Shown: positions 58,527 to 64,000 of the stretch, piece by piece
How the letters are laid out: each line of letters begins with the position of its first letter
Numbering within the stretch: the first letter of the stretch is position 1
Assembly: GCA_965215355.1 (NCBI GenBank)
Contig: CBDCDJ010000007.1
Span: 1-64,000 of the forward strand
DNA length: 64,000 nucleotides
Origin: CBDCDJ01 sp965215355
GTDB taxonomy: Bacteria; Deinococcota; Deinococci; Deinococcales; Trueperaceae
Direction of reading: 5' to 3'
Program-made: the position numbers and the translations under genes
The notes under the pieces: model-generated
What the model saw: the letters and a program-made list of their open reading frames with translations, nothing else
Databases searched by the model: none
Told to the model about the DNA's origin: nothing

Positions 58527-60821
58527 ATGCCGACCTTGGAGAAACCGGAAACCGTCGACGAACACACCTATTTGGGCAAGCCCAGAAAGCTGCTCGAGGG
58601 CTTGAGCAAAGTCTCGGGGCGGGCGCGCTACGCGGGCGACGTGGTCGTCCCCGGCCTGTTGCACCTGCGCCCGGTGCTCAGCACAGAAGCCCACGCGAAC
58701 ATTCTCGGCATCGACAAGAGCGAGGCCGAGGCGGTCAAAGGCGTCGTTGCGGTGCTGACGGCTGAAGACCTGGTGACGGGCGAGCGCACCATCACCTCGC
58801 GGAGCAACGCGATTCTTGCCAAAGAGCGGGTGCTGTTCGTGGGCCAGCCGGTCGTCGCCGTCGTCGCCGAAACCGAGGCCGCCGCCGAAGACGGCGCGGC
58901 GCGGGTAAGGATAACCTACGAATCTCTCCCGGCCGTCGCGGACTTGAGCGCGGCCACTGCTACGGACGCGCCGGTCATCTGGCCGGAGGGTTTGCCCGAG
59001 GCCGAGGAAGCGGGCGTCACCCACGCGGCGGTCGAGGAGCAAGAGAACGAAACCCAGGGCAAACCCTCGAACGTCTACAAAACGAGCAGCTACGAGCGGG
59101 GCGACGTGGACGCGGCGCTTGAAGCGGCCGACGCGGTCGTGGAGCACACTTTTAAGCTGGCAAGCGCCTACCAGGGTTACTTAGAGCCCCAATCGGTGCT
59201 GGTCGAGCCCGACCGGGTGCAGGAAAGCCTGACGGTTTACACGAGCACGCAGGGACAGTTCGGCGTGCGCAACAGCGTCGCGGGGATTCTCGGGCTGAAA
59301 CGCGGCAAGGTGCGCGTGGTGCCGATGACGGTCGGCGGCGGCTTCGGGGCAAAGTACGGCACCACCGAACCGCTCGCCGCGGCAGTGGCCTATACCCTGA
59401 ACAAACCCGTCCGGCTTGTGCTGGGCCGCTCGGAGGACATGCAGTCCACCACGCCCGCGCCCGCCTCGCACATCACCTTGAAGCTCGGCGGCAAAAAAGA
59501 CGGCACCCTGACGGCGCTGAAAGCCCAGACCGTCCTCGACGCGGGCGCGTTCGCCTTCGACTTCGGCGGGCTGTGGCCGCTGCTGCTGGGCAGCAACTAC
59601 CGGGTCGAAAACTTGCGCATCGACTCGACCGAAGTTATCACCAACAAAACCGAGATGGGCGCTTACCGCGCGCCGGGCGCGCCGCACACGACCTTTGCGA
59701 TGGAGTCGTGCATCGACGAGTTGGCTTCCGCCCTCGAACTAGACCCCCTGGCTTTCCGCCTCAAAAACGTCGCCCAGGGTGGCGACCCCATGACGAACGG
59801 CACCCCTTGGCCGAGCCTCGGCTTCAAAGAATGTTTGGAGCGCTTGCAAGAACACCCGGCCTGGACCGAGCGCAGCACGCTCGAGAACGAGGGCGTCGGC
59901 ATCGCCATCGGCAGTTGGCCCACCGCGATGTCGCCCGCGGCCTCGCTGTGCCGCGTCGACTCGGACGGCACGGTGCGGCTTCAGGTCGGCTCAGTGGACA
60001 TTTCCGGGGTGAACAGCAGCCTCGTCCTCGTCGCCGCCGAAATGCTGGGCGTGTCGCCGGACGCGGTCGAACTCGTCCAGGGCGACACCGACATGGGGCC
60101 GTTCGCGCCCGGCAGCGGCGGCTCGCAGGTGACCTACAGTGTCGCGGGTGCGGTCGCGGAGGCGGCCAAAGACGTGCGCACAAAGGTGCTCGAGCTGGCC
60201 GCCGAACACCTCGAAGCGCGCCTGGAAGACCTGGAACTGAGAGAGGGCAGCGTGCGGGTCAAGGGCGTGCCCACCTCGGCCGTCGCCCTCGCCAAACTCG
60301 CCACGCTCGCCGAGCGCACCGCGGGCGGGGCGGGGCCGCTCATCGGTGAAGGCCGCGCCGCCGTTCAGGAAAACGCGCCCGGCACCGTCGCGCACCTCGT
60401 CAAAGTGGGGGTTGACCGCGAGACGGGCGCGGTGACGTTGAAACAATATGTCGCCATTCAAGATGTCGGCTTCGCCCTCAACCCGATGATGGTCGAAGGG
60501 CAGGTTCACGGCGGGGTGGTGCAGGGCGTCGGCATGGGCTTGTTCGAGGCGCTGACCTACGCCGACAACGGCCAACCCCTCACCAGCAGCTTTTCCGAGT
60601 ACGCCCTGCCCAAAGCGGCGGACGTGCCGAACATCGAAACGGTACTGGTTGAAAATAAATCTCCCTACGGTCCCTTCGGCGCGCGGGGCGTGGGCGAGCC
60701 GCCGGTCACCGCGGGCGCGGCGGCCCTCGCCAACGCCGTAAGGGACGCCGTCGGCGTGCGCCTGACCGAAATCCCGATGACGCCGCAACGGGTGTGGCGG
60801 GCGCTAAACGAGGCGGACTAA
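58527..60821 (+). CDS. Xanthine dehydrogenase family, molybdopterin-binding large subunit
   Basis: The 764-residue protein begins with the small hammerhead domain (GRARYAGDVVVPGLLHLRPV). Molybdenum-cofactor domains follow: TVGGGFGAKYGTTEPLAAAV, NKTEMGAYRAPGAPHTTFAM, APGSGGSQVTYSVAGAVAEA and PFGARGVGEPPVTAGAAALA, the last with the conserved Glu of the active site. It lacks FAD and [2Fe-2S] domains, and no genes for those subunits lie nearby, so it is an orphan large subunit here. ATG at 58527 follows GGAGGAGGAGTCC. Substrates of this broad family range from purines to aldehydes and aromatic heterocycles. Confidence 0.88.
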   Translation: MPTLEKPETVDEHTYLGKPRKLLEGLSKVSGRARYAGDVVVPGLLHLRPVLSTEAHANILGIDKSEAEAVKGVVAVLTAEDLVTGERTITSRSNAILAKERVLFVGQPVVAVVAETEAAAEDGAARVRITYESLPAVADLSAATATDAPVIWPEGLPEAEEAGVTHAAVEEQENETQGKPSNVYKTSSYERGDVDAALEAADAVVEHTFKLASAYQGYLEPQSVLVEPDRVQESLTVYTSTQGQFGVRNSVAGILGLKRGKVRVVPMTVGGGFGAKYGTTEPLAAAVAYTLNKPVRLVLGRSEDMQSTTPAPASHITLKLGGKKDGTLTALKAQTVLDAGAFAFDFGGLWPLLLGSNYRVENLRIDSTEVITNKTEMGAYRAPGAPHTTFAMESCIDELASALELDPLAFRLKNVAQGGDPMTNGTPWPSLGFKECLERLQEHPAWTERSTLENEGVGIAIGSWPTAMSPAASLCRVDSDGTVRLQVGSVDISGVNSSLVLVAAEMLGVSPDAVELVQGDTDMGPFAPGSGGSQVTYSVAGAVAEAAKDVRTKVLELAAEHLEARLEDLELREGSVRVKGVPTSAVALAKLATLAERTAGGAGPLIGEGRAAVQENAPGTVAHLVKVGVDRETGAVTLKQYVAIQDVGFALNPMMVEGQVHGGVVQGVGMGLFEALTYADNGQPLTSSFSEYALPKAADVPNIETVLVENKSPYGPFGARGVGEPPVTAGAAALANAVRDAVGVRLTEIPMTPQRVWRALNEAD

Positions 60822-60847
60822 AAGGCTGTCGTCAGCAGTCAGAAGAT

Positions 60848-60876
60848 GCGGCGGGAATTCCCGCCGCTTTTTGTTT
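60848..60876 (+). terminator. Rho-independent terminator after the molybdoenzyme gene
   Basis: GCGGCGGGAATTCCCGCCGC is a perfect 20-base palindrome (60848-60867) followed by TTTTTG. Confidence 0.85.
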
Positions 60877-60930
60877 TCTGAGTTTTGAGAGGCTCGAGCC
60901 TTCTCTGAACGCCTATGTTACGCTGAAGCT

Positions 60931-61164
60931 ATGAAGACGCTCGAGTTACCCGACGGCCTAGCGGCGCAAATAGAGTCGTTCCGCCAGCGACGCGGCCAGC
61001 GCTGGGCTGAACAGTTGGAAAAGCTTTTGCAGCAAGAAGTGACGCTGAGCGAATGGGACGAAGAGGTTCGGAGGCCGGGGTCAGCTGCTCGTTTCAGTGA
61101 GGAAGAAGCTGAGCGCCTGGCTGTCCAGGAAGTCAGAGAGGCGCGGCGCGAGCGAAAGTTTTGA
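60931..61164 (+). CDS. Antitoxin of a PIN toxin-antitoxin pair
   Basis: The 77-residue protein begins MKTLELPDGLAAQIESFRQR and has an acidic, Arg-rich C-terminal half (EEEAERLAVQEVREARRERK), as in antitoxins of the COG1569 PIN family. It overlaps the toxin gene by four bases (61161-61164). It is the first of two tandem toxin-antitoxin modules. Confidence 0.7.
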   Translation: MKTLELPDGLAAQIESFRQRRGQRWAEQLEKLLQQEVTLSEWDEEVRRPGSAARFSEEEAERLAVQEVREARRERKF

Positions 61165-61571
61165 AGGTCGTTCTCGACACGAACATCTTTATCGCCACGC
61201 TCATCAAGCCGGACTCGACCACCGCCCGTCTTTACTGGCTTTGGCGCGAAGGACGCTACACGCTGCTTACCTCTCAAGACCAACTCAACGAGCTACGCAA
61301 CGTCAGCCGCAGACCCAAATTCAAAGGCGTCATCCGTCCGCACCAGGTTGGATCTATGGTGAACGCGCTTAAGACCCGAGCAACCGTTCTCGAGCCAAAG
61401 GATGTTCCTGATGTGTCTCCCGACCCCGACGACAACAAAATTATCGCAATTGCCCTTCACGGCAGGGCGGATTACCTGGCCTCGCTCAACATGCACGACG
61501 TTGTAAAACTTGGCAAGGTCGGCAACACTCGGATACTTCACCCTAGAGACTTACTGAAACGTTTGGAGTGA
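61161..61571 (+). CDS. PIN-family toxin (COG1569-like)
   Basis: The 136-residue protein starts LKVVLDTNIFIATLIKPDST (first Asp), with LLTSQDQLNELRNVSRRPKF (Glu), VSPDPDDNKIIAIALHGRAD (paired Asp) and LASLNMHDVVKL. This is the order of the putative PIN toxin component family. TTG at 61161 starts it, coupled to the antitoxin stop. A single-strand RNase activity is expected. Confidence 0.85.
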   Translation: MKVVLDTNIFIATLIKPDSTTARLYWLWREGRYTLLTSQDQLNELRNVSRRPKFKGVIRPHQVGSMVNALKTRATVLEPKDVPDVSPDPDDNKIIAIALHGRADYLASLNMHDVVKLGKVGNTRILHPRDLLKRLE

Positions 61572-61610
61572 GGCTCGAGCCCCCAAACCCCCGCGTGCTA
61601 AACTTAACCC

Positions 61611-61826
61611 ATGACGACTATCGACACCATCGGCACGATTTCCGAAGACGACGAGCTGGTCGTGAAGCTGCCCGGAAAGCTGCCGCCGGGCAAACACCGG
61701 GTTGTGGTTGTCGTTGACACCATGCTCGAGGCGGTCGGTGAAACAGCCTTGCTCAGCGAGGCGGCTCTATCCGACTGGAACCGTCCCGAGGAAGACGAGG
61801 CGTGGCAGCACTTGCAAGAGGCGTAG
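61611..61826 (+). CDS. Antitoxin-like protein of a MazF/PemK pair
   Basis: The 71-residue protein has TIDTIGTISEDDELVVKLPG, then KLPPGKHRVVVVVDTMLE, and an acidic C terminus NRPEEDEAWQHLQEA. The acidic tail and the overlap with the toxin gene (61802-61826) fit an antitoxin. It does not show a clear AbrB swapped-hairpin motif, so its DNA-binding type is uncertain. Confidence 0.7.
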   Translation: MTTIDTIGTISEDDELVVKLPGKLPPGKHRVVVVVDTMLEAVGETALLSEAALSDWNRPEEDEAWQHLQEA

Positions 61827-62137
61827 TCCTCGTCCACTTTCCTTTCTCCGACCTTTCCCGTTCAAAACTGCGGCCCGCCGTGGTGTTGGCGGCTGCCGGA
61901 CGCGGCGACTACCTGCTGTGCCAAATCACCAGCAACCCCTATTCCGATTCTGGAGCCGTCGCTTTGACAGATGAGAGCTTCAGTCAGGGAAGTTTGCAGC
62001 GCACCAGCTACGTGCGCCTAGGTAAACTTTTTACGGCCAACGAACAGCTCATCGCAGCACAGGTGGGTAGTTTGAAGGCTGTGGTAACAAGCGAGGTCGT
62101 GGAAGCCGTCGTTGAGTTGCTTCGCACGAACCCCTAA
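61802..62137 (+). CDS. MazF/PemK-family mRNA interferase toxin
   Basis: The 111-residue protein has ALARGVVLVHFPFSDLSRSK and LRPAVVLAAAGRGDYLLCQI, the beta-barrel core of MazF with the conserved Arg-Pro, then TSYVRLGKLFTANEQL in the second catalytic region. GTG at 61802 lies inside the antitoxin gene, overlapping by 25 bases. It would cleave mRNA at specific short sites when free. Confidence 0.88.
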   Translation: MAALARGVVLVHFPFSDLSRSKLRPAVVLAAAGRGDYLLCQITSNPYSDSGAVALTDESFSQGSLQRTSYVRLGKLFTANEQLIAAQVGSLKAVVTSEVVEAVVELLRTNP

Positions 62138-62165
62138 CCTATCGAGTTTCTGGCTTGAGCATAAT

Positions 62166-62190
62166 GGGCTCGAGGTTGAGGCTCGAGCCC
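62166..62190. terminator. Hairpin made of two CTCGAG motifs between converging genes
   Basis: GGGCTCGAG and CTCGAGCCC (nine-pair stem, loop GTTGAGG) lie between the stop codons of the MazF gene and the leftward regulator. It lacks a T-run but could end transcription from both sides. Confidence 0.45.
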
Positions 62191-62192
62191 GC

Positions 62193-62852
62193 CTACACCT
62201 TTACAGGCGACTCGTCACGCACCGGCGTCAACCCGAGCCGGTAAGCGTAAAGCTGCGCGTTGGGCGTTTGGCGGGTGCGGTAGCGTTGGAAGAGGGTGAA
62301 CATGTCTTTTTGAAACGCTTTGGCCGTCTCGAAGTCGAGGTTGAGGTTGCCGTCGCCTAAAAACAGGGCCGGGGCGCTGGGGCTGAAAAAAGTCTCGGCA
62401 AACGCCTCGCCTCGCTCATAGTCACCGAGCACGACCGAAAGCTGGTTGTGCGTGAGGGTGACGTGAACACCCTGCGTCTGGAAAGTTTCTTGAAAAACCT
62501 TGGCCGCCTCACGGTGAAAGATTCTTTCTACGTCACCCAACATACCCAGCAAAAGCTGCTCCAGGCTCGAGCTTGCCATCGTCTCAAAGGGAACGAAAAA
62601 GTCCTCGGCGCTGGCCCGGTAAACCTTGACGGCCCTGCCCCGACGCGGCTCTTCGCGCACGACGGTAAGCAGCCCCAATTCGACAAACTTGTTCACCCGG
62701 TAGAGCAGCGTGTTGAGTTTGACGCCCGTTTCGGCGGCGACCTCGCTCAAGACGGCCTCGCGCTTGAAAAAGGGCTCGAGCAGCCGCAGTTGCGCCGTGT
62801 CCGTCAACAACCGCGCCGCCTCGCTGTTCGTCACCATCATAATTTCTTCCAT
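62193..62852 (-). CDS. Winged-helix (ArsR-like) transcriptional regulator
   Basis: The 219-residue protein has an N-terminal winged helix (LSEVAAETGVKLNTLLYRVN, then KFVELGLLTVVREEPRRGRA) and a roughly 130-residue C-terminal domain that I do not recognise. ATG at 62852 is chosen; ATGs at 62840 and 62837 have a better-spaced GGAAG and would shorten it by four or five residues. It diverges from a tiny basic protein gene, with an inverted repeat between them, so it probably controls that gene and perhaps itself. Confidence 0.75.
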   Translation of the reverse strand: MEEIMMVTNSEAARLLTDTAQLRLLEPFFKREAVLSEVAAETGVKLNTLLYRVNKFVELGLLTVVREEPRRGRAVKVYRASAEDFFVPFETMASSSLEQLLLGMLGDVERIFHREAAKVFQETFQTQGVHVTLTHNQLSVVLGDYERGEAFAETFFSPSAPALFLGDGNLNLDFETAKAFQKDMFTLFQRYRTRQTPNAQLYAYRLGLTPVRDESPVKV

Positions 62853-62873
62853 GCTCAAGTGTAGAAGACATCA

Positions 62874-62902
62874 GCTTCAAAAACCTCTCTTTTATTTGAA
62901 GC
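62874..62902. promoter_or_regulatory. Inverted repeat in the divergent regulator/small-protein region
   Basis: GCTTCAAA (62874-62881) and TTTGAAGC (62895-62902) are perfectly complementary with a 13-base spacer. It lies between the regulator start and the small gene and is the natural operator candidate. Confidence 0.55.
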
Positions 62903-62937
62903 AGAGAACCTGCATTGTGAATACAAAGGAGAACGAC

Positions 62938-63123
62938 ATGACCCACCAACAAACCGCCCACGACAAATTGAGCCGCTACCACCGCGAAGCCGAGGTCTAC
63001 CACAACCTGCCGAGAACGCCGTGGCAGACTCGGGTTGCTACGAGTTTGAGAACGCTGGCGACCCGGCTCGAGCGCAACGCTACGCCAAAGGTAGGAGGCG
63101 AACTTTCGGCCCGGCGCGTTTAA
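62938..63123 (+). CDS. Small basic protein, 61 residues, relative of the 58019/58191 products
   Basis: ATG at 62938 follows AAAGGAGAACGAC. The product has DKLSRYHREAEVYHNLPRTP and WQTRVATSLRTLATRLERNA. The Tyr-x-Arg-Glu-Ala helix, central Pro turn and Leu-x3-Ala-x-Arg-Leu-Glu helix match the 58191 product. It lies 53 bases before an ABC transporter ATPase and diverges from an ArsR-like regulator. Function is unknown. Confidence 0.65.
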   Translation: MTHQQTAHDKLSRYHREAEVYHNLPRTPWQTRVATSLRTLATRLERNATPKVGGELSARRV

Positions 63124-63176
63124 TAGCGGGAGCAAGTTGGAACTCGTAAACATCGGAAACTCTAAGGCGGTGACGG

Positions 63177-64000
63177 GTGGAAACGCTGGTCGAAGTCGAC
63201 AACATAGAGAAGTCGTACAAAAAGCGCAAGTCCAAAGAGATTGTCAAGGCGGTGGACGGCGTGTCGTTCCGGGTGGAGCGCGGCGAAATCTTGGGCCTCC
63301 TCGGGCCGAACGGAGCGGGCAAGACGACGACCATCAAGATGATGTGCGGCCTCATCCGCCCGGACGCCGGGACGGTCACGATTTTGGGGGTGGATAACAC
63401 GCGGCAGCGCCTCAAAGCGCTGCGCCACATCAGCGCGGTGTTGGAGGGCAACCGCAACCTCTACTGGCGCTTGAGCGTGCGCGAAAACCTGGACTACTTC
63501 GCGGGGAACCGCGGGCGCTCGAGGCGCAGTGTCAAAGCTGACATCGAAAAACTGTTGGCCCAGTTCCGACTCAGCGACAAAGCGAGCGAACTCGTCAACA
63601 ACCTCTCGCGTGGGATGCAGCAAAAACTCGCCATCGCCGTGGCAATGCTCGCCGGAACCGAACTGGTTCTGCTCGACGAACCCACCCTGGGGCTGGACGT
63701 GGAAACGGGCTACGAGGTGCGCGAGTTGCTGCGCGAGGTCGCCCGCGAGGGCCGCACCATTATCGTCAGCACGCACGACATGCCCGTTGTGCAAGACCTG
63801 TGCGAGCGCACCGTGATTATCAACGCGGGCCGGGTGGTGGTGGACGACCGGGTCGGGAACCTCCTCAAGTTGTTCGAGACTCGAGCCTACGAAGTGAGTC
63901 TCGGCGCGGCGCTGATGCCTTCGCAGACGAAGAAGTTGGAGGTCTTTCCGGCAACAACCGTGGAGGACAGGGGCGGCAAGCCGCTTTTGAAAGTAACGCT
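63177..64000 (+). CDS. ABC transporter ATP-binding protein (export type), 3' end beyond window
   Basis: The visible 274 residues contain Walker A LLGPNGAGKTTTIKMMCGLI, signature VNNLSRGMQQKLAIAVAMLA, Walker B LVLLDEPTLGLDVETGYEVR and switch IIVSTHDMPVVQDLCERTVI. This is the CcmA/NatA-like branch that powers ABC-2 exporters, often for drugs, lipids or polysaccharides. GTG at 63177 is the first start after an in-frame TGA at 63171. The open frame reaches position 64000 without a stop, so the C terminus and partner permease are outside. Confidence 0.9.
   Translation, partial: METLVEVDNIEKSYKKRKSKEIVKAVDGVSFRVERGEILGLLGPNGAGKTTTIKMMCGLIRPDAGTVTILGVDNTRQRLKALRHISAVLEGNRNLYWRLSVRENLDYFAGNRGRSRRSVKADIEKLLAQFRLSDKASELVNNLSRGMQQKLAIAVAMLAGTELVLLDEPTLGLDVETGYEVRELLREVAREGRTIIVSTHDMPVVQDLCERTVIINAGRVVVDDRVGNLLKLFETRAYEVSLGAALMPSQTKKLEVFPATTVEDRGGKPLLKVT

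Overview
The window looks like a chromosome segment of a high-GC, diderm member of the Deinococcota (Deinococcus-Thermus group), perhaps near Truepera. The main reasons are a MerR/B12 photoreceptor gene (CarH/LitR type) followed by a CRP/FNR gene, as in the Thermus LitR-LdrP pair, a ligase-associated DNA-repair operon, HU, and solute-binding proteins with ordinary (non-lipoprotein) signal peptides. The assignment is inference. No rRNA, tRNA, CRISPR, phage or insertion sequence was seen. CTCGAG, mostly as GCTCGAGC, is strikingly frequent inside and between genes.

Layout. 1-8535 (minus strand): a glycoconjugate operon with glf, a cupin, two GH1-like proteins, three glycosyltransferases, a zinc-type dehydrogenase and a Gfo/Idh/MocA oxidoreductase. 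The first 2.95 kb carries many one-base homopolymer frameshifts, while the rest of the operon is intact. 8962-11081: selD and mnmH (tRNA selenouridine). 11186-12307: a LOV blue-light histidine kinase. 12368-18164: the four-gene ligase-associated repair operon (phosphoesterase, Lhr-like helicase, ATP ligase, exonuclease), the last with an apparent ATC start codon. 18278-20523: wecB and a wecA-type gene. 20618-21208: an AT-richer orphan immunity-like gene. 21313-24897: upp and the nagA-nagK-nagB operon. 25051-25673: a VapBC pair.

26782-50470 holds the most coherent system, a tryptophan/anthranilate catabolic island. A leftward operon encodes an SDR, a Rid protein, enoyl-CoA hydratase, acyl-CoA dehydrogenase, an aryl-CoA (2-aminobenzoate-CoA) ligase, a fused flavin monooxygenase/OYE reductase (2-aminobenzoyl-CoA or salicylyl-CoA type) and a MarR regulator. 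It diverges, over a palindrome lying between two good promoters, from a rightward operon encoding a split TPP enzyme, a KynB-type formamidase, an alpha/beta hydrolase of formamidase type and a complete branched-chain-type ABC transporter. After a toxin-antitoxin pair, a second rightward block encodes tryptophan 2,3-dioxygenase, a cupin, a second complete ABC transporter and a class-V PLP enzyme that could be the kynureninase. Together these predict tryptophan to kynurenine to anthranilate to anthraniloyl-CoA, then dearomatisation and beta-oxidation-like steps. The split TPP enzyme has no obvious step.

50509-64000: GNAT, rnhA, the carH/litR-ldrP-like photoregulatory pair with structured intergenic DNA, HU, L-serine dehydratase subunits, a repeat-containing lipoprotein, DNA-3-methyladenine glycosylase, a cluster of tiny basic proteins behind a 20-bp palindromic operator, an orphan xanthine-dehydrogenase-like large subunit, two tandem toxin-antitoxin pairs, an ArsR-like regulator, another tiny basic protein, and the start of an ABC transporter ATPase cut by the window end.
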